NCBI GenBank assembly: GCA_900708905.1
Contig: CAADRB010000014.1
Span: 91,556 to 155,555 of the forward strand
DNA from: Hymenolepis diminuta
Taxonomy: Eukaryota; Platyhelminthes; Cestoda; Cyclophyllidea; Hymenolepididae
Length of the DNA: 64,000 nt
Direction: 5' to 3'
The position numbers were made by a program, and so were the translations under genes. Position 1 is the first letter of the stretch. Each line of letters opens with the position of its first letter. The notes under the pieces are model-generated. The model worked only from the letters and a program-made list of their open reading frames with translations, did no database searches and had not been told where the DNA came from. Of the stretch, positions 38,437 to 50,540 are shown one piece after another.

Positions 38437-39799
38437 ACTTTGTCAGTGCGCTCCTGACCTACGCAAATGACGCATTCACCATAAATGCACACCAATCTGA
38501 TTGTCTCTGCATTACCATGGCTTAAGTTTATGTTTAATCGAATAACATTAAGCAAACTTTGCAGAGCATTTATGAAATGACCATTTCCATATATGACAAG
38601 ATGACCGAAAGCTTTCTAAAGGGTTTTTTACAAATACTTCCAGATTAGTAAATATTCATAATTAATATTGCAAGCAGTGCTTTCTGCAGCGCTTTTACTT
38701 GTATGCTTGTTGCTATTAGGCAAATTACATACATTTAAGCTTTATTACCAATTTAGATACACGGATACTATTAGCTGAAATTCACGATCATTTCTTAAAG
38801 AACGGTATTTCAACTATATTTAAAACATTTATAACAAATTTTATCTATTGTCAGCAATAATTTGCAGTAAATAAATAGTATTTAAATGTATGCAGATTGG
38901 ATACACAAATATAAGGCCAATATTTGGGATAGAGTACGGGGTTTGATCCATGTGATTTCCTCACTACTCAATTTAGAAGGATATCAGCTGTTACTTTTTC
39001 CCACCTTCTTAAACTGTTCTTTAAGAGACACGCATTGTAATTAATGTCAACAGTGTGGATGACAGTAGATGTGTGTTATTTAACCAGCCATTTCTTTAAG
39101 GGTATTTGAAATGTCTATGAATCATGATGTCAGTATACCAGTGAACCTGTGGATGGGACAGAATTTTAATTTTCGATAACAATTTGCAATCTACCCCTTC
39201 AACGTTTTTTTCCGAATGCCCTTGAAGTAGGAATTAAGTTCTTTTTTTGGATTCAGGAGTCGACATGTTGGCTGTTTTAGCTACAACAGACTGGCTAAAC
39301 CATGGACTTTCTCAGTGTTCTGATCAGTGTACCTCAGCCATTTCTAGTTTTCTTTGACACCCTTTAATTTTAGGTCAAAGCGCCTGAGGTACTTTTCACA
39401 GCAATCCAATGGGAAAGATTTCTTTGTTGAAGTGTGTCCATGTCGAATTAGACTTTGTGAATATTTACAAAAAGTAAAATTTAAAATCTATAACATATGT
39501 TTCAGTCTTAAACAGTTTGCTCAATGTATGAATGCAGGGCAATTAATAGCTCAATTAATCATGTTTAGTAAATAAAAAAAAATTTTACTGTCGAAGTTTT
39601 ATGAAGTGATTGGTTATAGTTAAATTTATGTTAGTATCAATTACAGCACCTACTTCAGTTCTAACTTACATTAAAATCTCTATTAAATTCTATTCACTGA
39701 TCTGAATTTATATTATTACTAGCAGCAATATAAAAAAATTTACACCTTTTAATTCTGAGAAACAAATAACATCGAATAACAGTAACTTTAACAAGTGAG

Positions 39800-40730
39800 T
39801 GGACGAATATCATATGCTCAACATGGATTTCGTGTTAGAATGTCAACAGAACAAGTGATTCTTGAACAGTAATTTGGGAACCTATTGATCGGCATTGTGA
39901 ATCATTACGTATTTTTGTTAACTTAAGGAAGGTCTTTGACTTCCCATCCAAATGATTTTAACAACACTGCATAAGCTAAAGCTGCCCTAGAACATAGTCA
40001 ACTGCTCTATACAATTCTTAGATGCCTCCAAAAGACCAAAAGGCACAAGAGAAGTATTTTCTATGGAGGGGTGCGTCAGGAAAGGATCTAAAAAGGGTCT
40101 TATGCCCTTTGACATAGCTTTACAACTTGTATTAGAGAAAGCTTATGCATCCTGTGAGGATTTAAAAGTCAGACTCTTGAGTGGACACTCTTGGGAGGCG
40201 AGTGGACATTAAGGCATTTAGGACAAGAAGATGACTTATGTCTTATTATTAATTCGATTAGGCATGCTGAATAACTTCTAAGGAGATGCAAATTAATACA
40301 AGACAAATATGTAATAGAAATCGCGTATGAAAAACGGTCTTATCTTGAGTTAGATGAATACAGGATTTATCGAGTGGGTTCCCACATATTATATCTTGGC
40401 TCTCCTTTGAACGATAAAGGTCTTGATGAGGATGCTATAAGACAATATCATGAAGGCCAAAAGGCAGTTAGTGATGCTCAGGCCAATTCTAAGGTTGGAA
40501 GTACTTTCGGTTAAAACTTGAGTAAAACTGCTTAAAACCTTGGACGGACCTGTTCTTTATGATTTGTCTACTATTTTATATTGAGAGGTGGATGATAATA
40601 AATGAAAGGCAAATCAGAACATAGCTCGGACGATGATGCTGGACCTGTGCGGCAGATGACAAAAGGGCGTCAAAGTGCAGGCAGAAAAATTTTCACTGAG
40701 GAATCTCACCGCCCAATTACAGAAGCATAA
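39800..40730 (+). mobile_element. Decayed non-LTR retrotransposon, reverse transcriptase remnant
   Basis: Reading across frames on the plus strand gives successive reverse-transcriptase-like blocks: QHGFRVRMST (like the QxGFRxxRST start of the domain), VNLRKVFD (like DxxKAFD), EGCVRKGSKKGLMPFDIALQ (like GVRQGCxLSPxLFNIAL) and ILYLGSPLNDKGLDED (like FKYLGSxIxxDG). The YADD block is not readable. Many stops and frame changes; clearly dead. The YLG block is typical of non-LTR (LINE-like) polymerases; clade not determined. No ends or target duplications identified. Confidence 0.6.
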
Positions 40731-41749
40731 GTCAATCTCTGGGCAAGTCCGCATAAAAAGGTGATAAAATCACTACAATTTCATTGAATTCCCAATTTAC
40801 CGAAATTGGGAAAATCTGAAGTTTCTAATTACAAAAAAGGTGGATCAGATGACTCAAGTGGAATATGAAGTAGGTGTTTGGTGAGAAAGGGGGTGCAATT
40901 TAGATGCAGGATCCTAATATGAAATATATTCCGAGCTTACTAGATCACTAATCACAAAGAAAAGTTATGAGAAAAAGAGAAATTGTCTACATTGACATCC
41001 ACTGTCGCTGACCATTGCAAATACGTGTGAGATGAGAAGACATTGTCGAATAGGCCATCATCGAAACGTAGACACTTCATAAACTGATAGAATTTCTTGC
41101 CTGGTGGATGGCTATTACAAGAGTTATGTGAAAAGACGATGGTTAAAAAACCATTTGAAAGTATGAGACCGGAATTTTGATGTAGCAATGATAGGGAATA
41201 ATTTAAAACGTATGAAAGGAAATTAACGTCCACACAGCCTGACGATTTTAGAGTCTAGATACAGTGTGGCTTTGATTCTTAACTCACCACAAAATTTTCT
41301 ATCATTGCTTAATTCACTTCCATTACCCCTTTTGTTTAGATGCTCTCCATAATTAAAAAGGGTGAGATTCTTTCCTTTGTTACAAATAATAATAATAACA
41401 ACAAAACACGATGAAATATGTAAAATTGCTATTCTGTATTTTATTTCAGTTTAAATTAGACATTTTAGCAGCTATTTATTTTTAAAATATGGTGTTTTAC
41501 ATTATCTAAGATGAATAAAGCTGAAATCTACCTGATTAATCAGTTGCCTCTTGGTTATGCAAACGATCACCTTTTTTAGATAATTAGAATGGTCCAAGTT
41601 ATCAGATGAACGAAAAAGCTTCCATTTTAGATTGATAGAGTCAAATTTCCTGATCTTTGGGTATTGAGTGCAATTATCACTCAAATATATTTTTTTCCAC
41701 ATATAAGACCCGACTAATGAACTTCTTAAATACCTCTAGCAACAAGGAT

Positions 41750-42185
41750 CTAGATCGAATTGACACCAATCAACTTTCAGACATTGCTTAACTCGTTCCT
41801 ATCGCACCTTTTGTTTAAAAGCTCCCCGGGATTAAAATCATTAATCCTTTTTGCTTTGTCACAGATAATAACAGGAATATAATAATTACAAATCATAAAT
41901 AGGAGGAGATCAAGAAGATACATGGAGCGTCAAGGTATCAAAGATTCTAACTTCGTTTAATCTTTGAACTCGATTTGCATAATATTTACTAAATAGACAG
42001 GTTAAATTTCATGACTTACTCCCTAGATTGCAGCAACTACTTGTCTACGATGTTTGGTACTTATTAAAGGGTATTATTTAGTAATGAGGAGTCATTCTTG
42101 TCACTCCTATTTATTTTTTTCTACCACTGGTTGAGAAGGCAAATGATCTTAAAAGATATTCCGCAATTTATTGTTTTATCTAAAG
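41750..42185 (+). repeat. AT-rich dispersed repeat, copy 1
   Basis: Most complete copy of a family defined by the ordered blocks cattgcttaactc, caccttttgtttaaaagctcc, ataataaca, aatatttactaaatagacag, tagattgcagcaactacttgtc and ggttgagaaggcaaat. A partial copy of the first blocks lies just upstream at 41275-41400. No coding capacity or terminal repeats seen. Confidence 0.5.
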
Positions 42186-42489
42186 AATAATTAAATTCAA
42201 TTTTGAGATATTTTCTATTATTTCTTATAATGCATTAGCCTGACATAAATATGCGATTTTGAAACTGAATATGCACAGGTAACCTGATCAATGCTGGCTC
42301 GAAAAGTAAACTTCTGAATCAGACAAACTTCAATTTCCAATTATATTTCGACTGATATGACACAACTAATTTCCGTATTACATTTATTATTAATTCGAAT
42401 AGATCTCCCCTCCATTTACTTGGTTTACTAAATGTTCTGATCATAAGTAATCTAACACGTTTGATTAGTGAAAACTTCAAGAAGAAAAT

Positions 42490-42740
42490 AAACCGAGAGA
42501 TTGAGAGGGGGGGGGGCGTGCCGAGGAAGAGAGGAGGTGAGCAGGAAGCGTTGGAGCCGGTAAGTGGCAAGCGTGAGTTCTTATTGAGTGGAAAACAAAG
42601 ATGGCCATTTGGGTAAGGACGTGAGAGAACATGGGGGAGTTGTTTTAGAAAGGGGAAATTGATGGGCGCGTTTAGACCTAGCAGACGGGGATTATGCGTC
42701 GCAGGGACATAAAAGACGCCACTTCAGCTTCGTGGACAAA
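42490..42740 (+). other. Purine-rich GC island with G11 tract and ATG-plus-donor
   Basis: A local rise in GC with an 11-G run (42506-42516), GGAGG-rich purine tract and two consensus donors (GTAAGT near 42559, GTAAGG near 42614). The second directly follows an ATG (aaagATGGCCATTTGG/GTAAGG), as in a first coding exon with four codons. No downstream exon could be joined. Possibly a promoter island of a gene not otherwise seen, or G-quadruplex-forming DNA. Confidence 0.25.
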
Positions 42741-42999
42741 AGCCGAAGTATCGTCATAGAGAATGCGAATAAAAAGTAATTCTGGAAATGCATAGAGAGT
42801 TATCCTTCACCCTTTTACTTATTGAAATTTCATTTGGACTATTTTATTTGTGTTATTGGTAAAAAAAGGAAAACCTAATTTTAATATAGCCTAAAACTTA
42901 GGCTGACTGTTTGAACAAATGGGAAGTATTTTAGAATTTTTTATATTTTTTCTGAAAAAAATATGATTATGTAAACAATTCTCACTTGTTTGAGGGTAA

Positions 43000-44330
43000 A
43001 ACTTATTCGGTATTCAAATTCGTTGAATTTTTGTTATAATCGAGTATCATAGCATGACAATTTAACTTAAAATAAATAAGAAATTCCTCTAATCACATCC
43101 ACAATGTGAACCTTTTGGTTTAAAATTTATAACACTTTTTAACAAACATGCATTTTTAATCAGCAAAATATAATGGTCATAATTTTTAAAATTGCATTCT
43201 TGTGCTCTATTAAACTAGCTACCGATTTTATTAAAATATTCATTCCTTTTGCTCCTTGAATTTATTTCTAGAGCTGAAATCTGTTTACTGACTTAACCTA
43301 AGTTTTTATTCCATGTTACGTGAGGTACATTCTAAAACTGATAATGCCAACCGTTAAATTGAGGCCGCCCCCACAACCAACTTTATTTTATTGTAAAGCA
43401 ACTAATTCAATGTTGTAAACAATGCTAATGAGACCGCATACTAACATGATCACCGAACCTATGGTAAAAACTAAATGTACAGTAGGTGGGTTGTCTGCTT
43501 CGCAACTTTGCAAATCTATTGAACATAATTTACCGATCTGTAGTTCTCATCCAGAGAATCCGCTTAACCGGAAAAATAAGTAAGCGCATCCCAGTTGTCG
43601 AGCATTATACTTGATAAGCTCATTTTTCAACCCTCATCTTGGGTTTTGGGATGGCATTATTGAATCTCTCCGGTTAGACACTCGAATTCCACCAGCTCCT
43701 TTATTAACCAGGATTAACCAGTACGATTAGCCATTTCATTATGCCATCAATGGATAGGAGCCAACAACACCGGGTATTCCCAGCTGGTCTCCTTTGTAAG
43801 CATTAAACCAGTTCGACATAGTTTAACTTCGGTGATCGGAGGAGAATATGTGCTTTCTAAATGACATGGTCGCATCATGAAGAAATGGGTGCTATTATTA
43901 TTGAAGATGTCTTACACTAGGTATCTTCCAACACGATGAATAGCACTGACTCATGTTAGACAGCAAAAGTGTGAAATGTGTCACAATTCATGAATACTTA
44001 CAGTGTTTGCTTGCTAAATCCTGAAGTGTTTTTAAAATGCGATCGTCTTTTAACCTTAAATCTTTCAAGTGGATTTACACAAGCATTTAAGATTTATCGT
44101 TTATAATGCATAATATACTTTACTGAGGACAACTCAAATATTGGTAGTTTGATACTTCCTTTGAACAAAGGAAATTGATATTTCCTTTTCTTTATTCCTT
44201 TTAAAATAATTTATCAAAACTTTTAATAAAGCAAAATTAAAAATGTATGACCTTTCTAAGAAAGGAAATTTTGTGTCAAAAGTATGGAGTTTCTTCACTG
44301 ATTATAGGAGCGGATGTAAAATTGATCTGA
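43000..44330. other. Anonymous intergenic DNA
   Basis: AT-rich, no gene or repeat recognised. Scattered short open frames only. Confidence 0.4.
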
Positions 44331-44339
44331 TCACCGTTT

Positions 44340-44545
44340 TACTTATATCATGGATGTGCGTCAATGATGCATGAATCACCATGAACGTCCACTATGTCGG
44401 AGATCACTGGTTCGATTTCAACTGGCGCACACCTAAGGGTGGAATGGCAACTACAATTGTTAAGTTTGGGTAATATAGTGGGTAACAGAATTCGAATCTC
44501 TCATCAGAGAGGTTCCACGATGCTATTCTCTACCTAAACATGGGA
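44340..44545 (+). repeat. tRNA-derived SINE copy
   Basis: Plus-oriented and the clearest B box of the family (ctggttcgatttcaac). The body, from about 44460 (gttaagtttggg) to acctaaacatggg, aligns with the reverse complement of 3890-4020. Confidence 0.6.
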
Positions 44546-44864
44546 AAAGGCCCTTCTAATTGTACTTAGAAATTATTAACACTACATCGTGGATTTTTTG
44601 GATTATTTCCTCTTGTTGTTTGACTATACTAAGCTACTAACTGAAAGACTCGGAGAAAGCGGAATTTTATCTCAGAGTCCATTAAACTTACCATCGGTTG
44701 CAATCCGTCAAAACGACTAAATATGCATGTTGGATTTGTGTAAACAGAAAAATGTGTTTTAGAAATTTGTCGACCATCACCCAGAGTTATACAAAAAACT
44801 GAACAATTCTTAATTATAGGGAGCAAGTGACATCGGTTAACAAAAACTCCAACTGATGATAAAT

Positions 44865-45110
44865 GGAAGGGAGCAATTTTAAGTTAAAAAAGAGTCTTAA
44901 ATCAGTCGATCTTTGGATTTGGGTTGTACAATATTTGCTAAATAGTAGTTAACGTTTCAGAATTAAAATTTCATGAAATATCCTCACGATTGCAGCAAGT
45001 GCCTGTCTGCAATGTCCAATGTCCATCGGACGGCTTTTAATTCATTTTTTTCGAAGTGGATGCAAAATAAACTTAAAGGATTTTCAGCATCTTAAAGTCT
45101 TATCACAACA
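44865..45110 (+). repeat. AT-rich dispersed repeat, copy 2
   Basis: Shares agagtcttaaat, caatatttgctaaatag, aaatttcatgaaat and gattgcagcaagtgcctgtct with copy 1. Diverged by many substitutions. Confidence 0.5.
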
Positions 45111-45562
45111 GGGATGACACAGTTAAAAAGTTGTTATCAGAGCCCTTTAAGCTCAAAACATAAAATAATGTATGGTTAAATGCAATTTTTCTGTTTTATA
45201 TTTTAAACTTTTAGTTTAAATTAAACAGTAAAAGGAAAAATTTGATTTAAAACAATGATTTCTCAATTTATAAAATATGCTGTATGAAGATGGAAGGTAT
45301 TTCATTAACGTTAGATTATATGGCAGACATTAATTACATAATATGGTATGAATTTTTCGACTTTATTTCCACTTTCAGAGTGTCCAAGAATAATGATTAT
45401 AAGCTAATTATTGTTCATCTTTCTGGAAATGGGTAAATTTACACTTCAAAATCAATAAAGAGACATTTGTATAACGAAAATTTATTTTATTTCGCTTTAT
45501 TAACCAAAATAGTTTGCATATCATTAACTAAAACTGATGTAGTTCTTGTTGCATTTCCACCT

Positions 45563-45760
45563 TTATTCTTCCATCTGACCTAAAATGCAAAGAAACCCCG
45601 TGAACATCTCCCTATTTCACATTTATTATTTAAAACAATTAACTAATAAAATCATACCGTCAGAGCTACCCGCCGGTCGCCATCTGCTGGGATCAGCGAT
45701 TTCCGGGTAGTCCCTTTCTTCAACAACTTGAGTGTTTTCTTGAGAATCTGAATTGCACAT
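45563..45760 (-). CDS. Micro-protein B, Y-x2-I-x5-W-x-P family (2 exons)
   Basis: Minus-strand gene with exons 45658-45760 and 45563-45579, intron with donor GTATGA and acceptor tttgcattttag; product 39 residues, strongly acidic in its first half. Y18-x2-I21-x5-W27-x-P29 matches micro-proteins A and C with identical spacing. An acceptor (ttgctttttag) ends 2 nt before the ATG, so a 5'-UTR intron or spliced leader is likely. AATAAA on the minus strand near 45482-45502 could end the mRNA. The same exon pair is open in another frame with a Lys-rich product (phase 0 from the acceptor, ending KAK at about 45489); that frame is the main alternative and would mean an internal exon of a larger gene. 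The shared motif favours the 39-residue reading. Confidence 0.45.
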
Positions 45761-47579
45761 AACTAAAAAGCAAACGAATATGCATTAAAATGAACATAAT
45801 ACTCAAAAATTCTTTTCAGATCATCAACCATTACCTTCGAAAAATGTGTTTTAATTTTAATCAATTTTCATAGTTGTAATCGTTATATATTGTCTCAGTT
45901 ATTTATTTAAAGATACCAAAATGTGGGCGTAATCTCAAACATGGCTTCATGGCGTTGCTTGGTTGTTTATTTGCAACGAATAATCTCGGTCTTATAGTTA
46001 ATGTTGCTTTTGGTTAGTGCGCATATGAATTAGTTTCGTGAAATAGAAGGTTAAAAGATGCGAATTTCAAAGATAGCACTTAAGTAATAAAATAATTTAA
46101 TGATATTCAATTCATCGCAAACTGCTTAAAGTAGTGAGAACTTAAGAAATAATTTCCATAATATCGGTTTTAAAAATATCTAAAATATTTTACGCAACAA
46201 AAATATGATAGATTTAATTATCAAACAAATATTTTTAAAATTTATTTGCTCAAATATATTATCAGGTGATTTTATAAAATACTTACCATATAATCGCTAC
46301 TATTTCATTAATTTGTCCTAGATTTTACGCAATGGGATTTGAACAAAAGACATCCTTAGTAAAGTTACGAAAAGGTTGCAATAGAAGATTGGGCTAACAT
46401 GAATCATTGCACTCAATAGATCTTGACCAAGTTTCAAAGTTTGCTTTCAGGTGTTGAGAGATGTTGCCCAATGTCCACAGAGCACATCAGACAAACTAAA
46501 CACTGTATTATTGCCAATATAAGAAAGTTGTCAAATGTTTTCTTTCTGATTAAATAATATATCTGACGGGTGAAATAATTCAAGTAATCATTTTGGATCT
46601 CAACTCTACATATTTACGCAGGGTCGATCGAAAAACATGTTAACTCTCATTGAACCATTTAACTAAGTGATTGGATAACTTTTCCAACCCTACCACTATA
46701 AAAGTTTTGACATTAATTTATTAACATCTGCAGAGCGAACGTTTGACAATTTAACTTTAGCTAGAAGTAGTTTACCGACAATCAAATTTGACACGTCATA
46801 CAAGACCAGTGAATCCGGTGAAGGAAAAATTTGAGATAGTTTAAATTTTTGGGTACTTTTTCTTAGAAGAACAGGACTAATGGGTGACCTTAAACGAGAA
46901 TTGCAATTCGTTTTTGTGAGTTAGAGCTAAAATCTCATCTCTCACTTTCTCTCGAATCCTCATTGTGGTTTGTTCAATGGACTTTGACCTACGTAACTCT
47001 ATGTGCTCTACCTTTTAGAACTCCTGTTTAGTAACTCTTAAAGTGGTGATGACGATCTTGTTGCTCCTATACTTTGTTATCCCAACGAACTGGTGACCCT
47101 GTGGGAATTCACACTTTTGAACAACAATAATTGTTACACCGACGGCAATATCATAAACATATGGACTAATACCACATGAAATTCATTTGTATTTTGACAA
47201 TAATGTCCCAGTTGAAGTAAGGAAAATGGTATCTAAAAATCGTCGATATTTTAAAGCACATTTTAATATGGTGAATATTATCAGACTTAAAACCATATCA
47301 ATTTGCATAATTTCCTTTCGGAAAGAGATATGTTTGGAAATAAAATAGTTATATAAACGAAAATAGTATAATTTCATAAATAGATGTTATAATTTTAAAA
47401 TAGTAATGAAAATAAGAGTAATGATGCACAATGAATATACGGTAAGTTCAGTATCAACAAAATGTGTCAAGATACCGAAGGAAGAAAAGATACTCACATA
47501 TTAGTCAAAATTATTCACTCAAGTACAACATGGCTTGGAAAATATTATTGTTATTCATATTAATGCCAAAATCTTAAGA

Positions 47580-47885
47580 ATAAGCAAACCAAGGGATAAA
47601 GGGGAAGGAATTAAAAAGTTGCTGGGAGAAACGCTAAGGTATTAGAGTCTCACTTTGTTTTATTTTGAATTTGTATAGTAAAATATTTACTAAATGCACA
47701 GATCATGCTCCAATATTCAAATTTGATGATTCATTCGAAGAATAGCATGAAATGCTTGTCTAAGACGTTAATTGCTTATGGATCGGTTTACTTGATCAAG
47801 AAGGTCTGGTCATTTTTTCTTTCATTGTTTGAGAAGACAAAATAATCTTACATGGAAAAAGTGAAAAAAAATTAGAAAGTACCAA
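47580..47885 (+). repeat. AT-rich dispersed repeat, copy 3
   Basis: Shares gggataaaggggaagga, ttagagtct, aaaatatttactaaatgcaca, atgcttgtctaagacgtt and tgtttgagaagacaaaataatc. Same orientation as the other copies. Confidence 0.5.
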
Positions 47886-48798
47886 AGACTAAATCTGCGA
47901 ATAAAAAATTTACCTCCCATCAACCTAAATCGTAGTGGATTTACAAAACGGAACTATCGAATGGCAGACGAGCTGACATTCCTGATGCAAACGAAATGAC
48001 AACGTTACAATTACTCATGACATAACGAAAAGAACTTGTAAGTTACGTTAATGTGAATACGACGTAAAACTGAGGAAAGATCGAAAGAAGTTTATCAGAA
48101 ATCCTTCTCTTAATTGATATTGAGTGAGCTGTGGAGATTCGCGTTCTCTACTAGTCACGTCCACTCGCTTCTGATTGTAAAGAGATAAAAATAAATCAGC
48201 CTAGCATAACAAACAGCGAAAGTAGATTAAAAATTAATAATATGGAATATAATCGATTTAATTTAATTAATGGTTAAGTTTTTAAATTAATTCATTCTGA
48301 TTAATCAGCTTATACACACCCTCTTGATTAATAGAACATAATTTCTTTCAGGTACTCAGTTGATATTGTTAAGGTTCTCGAATTTTAAAATTCATATGAA
48401 CCGAAATTTCTTTATGGAAAATTGGATTTTTTCTAAACATCAACTTAATCTTCATCTAAAGACTGATTGTCGGACTAGTTTAGACTTCTTCACGTTCAAA
48501 CACTCTTTACGTAAAAATTGGAAGTTCTGTCCTTTCATAAGCAATAACTAAATGATTTAATTAAATGAATTACTCTGTTAATCGCCTTTATTTTAATACA
48601 TTAAAACTGAAAATATATATTGCATTGGCAGACCTTATAAACAAAATTTAATATTCATTTTAAATGCAAATAAGTTGTTGGATTGCGCTTAATTTTGATG
48701 ATGAATGCGATGCCCGTTTATATGTGAGCGTATCTTTGACTCTTGTGTAACCCGATTATGGTTTCCGCCCACGACGAATGTGGCAGATTATTTACAAG

Positions 48799-48806
48799 TA
48801 TAAAAG
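48799..48806 (+). promoter_or_regulatory. TATA box of micro-protein C
   Basis: TATAAAAG, a perfect core promoter element, 50 nt before the ATG at 48856. A short donor/acceptor pair (GTAAGT at 48816, TAG at 48843) could define a 28-nt 5'-UTR intron; this is below the size seen elsewhere in the window and may be chance. Confidence 0.5.
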
Positions 48807-48855
48807 CTTCGGCGATGTAAGTAAATGTTAAAGTGATCTCTTAGCCTAATTGCAA

Positions 48856-48966
48856 ATGGACTCTAGAATGTATAAAGAGCACTTGGAAATGCCTGACGCT
48901 TATCCAAATGTCTACAAAGACTACGGATGGCACCCCAGTTGCCAGGATATCAATTTCAACGACTGA
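48856..48966 (+). CDS. Micro-protein C, Y-x2-V-x5-W-x-P family
   Basis: Single-exon frame of 36 codons plus stop, starting MDSRMYKEH and ending INFND. Y16-x2-V19-x5-W25-x-P27 has the same spacing as in micro-proteins A and B; like A it starts with MDS. It is rich in Tyr, Asp and Pro, with no signal peptide or membrane span. A TATA box 50 nt upstream and AATAAA at 49073-49078 complete a minimal gene. Too short to be found by ordinary ORF length cut-offs. Function unknown. Confidence 0.5.
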   Translation: MDSRMYKEHLEMPDAYPNVYKDYGWHPSCQDINFND

Positions 48967-49072
48967 ATTACGAATCATTTTATATTTCTATACGCAGCAG
49001 TTTTATGCATTTCAAAAATGGTCGGGTTTTAAAGATTGATAAAAGTATTTTGTTTCTCTTCCGTAATTTTTT

Positions 49073-49078
49073 AATAAA
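49073..49078 (+). terminator. Poly(A) signal of micro-protein C
   Basis: AATAAA 107 nt after the stop codon, the first exact hexamer downstream. Confidence 0.4.
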
Positions 49079-50184
49079 TTTATTTGCATTATAATGAAAC
49101 CATTGTACTTTTTGTTGACCAGTTCTTAAACGGAAAATTACTAAATAATACTTTTATATTCTAGTGATACAAATTACCATATCATAATTCTAAATTATAA
49201 TTTGTCCGTAACTGACTATCCAAAGAAGTATTTTAGTGTAGCGTTTCTCTCATACATCCCAGTCGCTCTTTTTTGATATAAATCTGGTTATGTATTGTAA
49301 TGTTAATGCAAATACACACTGTCCCCTACTCCATGCATCAAAGGCATGATAGAAATTAAGGAAGGATGCTTGTATATTCGCGCAACGATACAAATTATCT
49401 AAAAAATTGCTGAAATAATTAGAAAAAATATATTTAAAATTTGACGTGAAGCTTTGACCATGTTCGCAGATTTCTCTGTTATGAAATGAAAGAAAGCCTA
49501 ACGAGCTTACTAATGGTAAATTCGTTTCACTTATAAACTTTGTTAAACGACAGCTTTTTGATGCACAGCTATGATTTATTCCACTCATCTACTTTTGTGG
49601 TCATTTAGATTAAGTGATTTCGTCAGTCTATTGTTTAAATATTAGTAACCTCTTAGAGAAGTTAGAAATAATAGCCCTACCACCTTAAAGTGATTATTAC
49701 AACACTTATTTTCTTTTTAGGTAATGGAGTCTTAAATCAAACAGATGCACTTTAATTTTAGCGTGAAAGTGGATGCGTTCATTTACAAAAGGCTGTGGTA
49801 AGTTTTTGATTAGACTAAATTCATCAAAATATTTTATTGACATGGCTTAGAGACGTTTTCAAACAAGGAACAAAGCATCCGTTCTGATCCACTAATAATA
49901 CAAGACAGGGGTTGGATAAACCATTGAACAATTGTTTAAGGCATCCAACACATTGCACATTTTTTCTATACCCAAAGCAGAGATATTTAAGCATCCATTT
50001 GGAGTTGTTTTATGCGTGTCAATAGCTCATGAAAAAAATGACACTTCGCACAAATAAACTATTTTCCAATGTCCAAAATGAATTTGGTGTGCACAAAAGT
50101 TATAGTAATTTAGTTTTTATTATGCTCAAGTATACTCAGATACCCGCTATATTTTCATAATATGAATATAATATAATTATTATT

Positions 50185-50211
50185 ATTACTGTGGTTATTA
50201 ACCACAGTAAT
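50185..50211. repeat. Perfect 27-nt palindrome
   Basis: Arms attactgtggtta and taaccacagtaat are exact reverse complements around a single T, so the DNA can form a 13-bp hairpin. It abuts copy 4 of the AT-rich repeat and may be a terminal feature of that element or a replication/deletion scar. Confidence 0.8.
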
Positions 50212-50224
50212 ACAAGAAATTGAG

Positions 50225-50540
50225 ATTTTTAATTAGGGAAAACTACTGAGTTCGGTTAACAGAAAGGCTAAAAGGATAAAAGGTTGTTAAGAACAAAGTT
50301 AAAGTATTAAAGAGTCTTTCTTCTTTTGAAATCGAGATTCAGGCTGTAGAGTGTTTAATACTGGTCATTTTATGTTTCATAAATCAAATTCCATGATTCG
50401 TTCGCTGGATTGCAGCAAATGCTTATTGAAGATGTTCTGGGCATGTTGACTGATTTTTAAATTATGATGGTTGATTTTGGAATTTTACATGATTTTTCTG
50501 CTAATGCTTAAGAATTCAAAATGATCCTACAGTTTTAAAA
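50225..50540 (+). repeat. AT-rich dispersed repeat, copy 4
   Basis: Shares taaaaggataaaaggttgtt, tattaaagagtct, ccatgattcgttcgctgg, attgcagcaaatgctta. It begins directly after the 27-nt palindrome at 50185. Another weak copy is at 46360-46500. Confidence 0.5.

Noticed and set aside
49250..49588. 112-codon open frame on the minus strand
   Set aside because: Low-complexity AT-driven composition, no borders, no recognisable domain.
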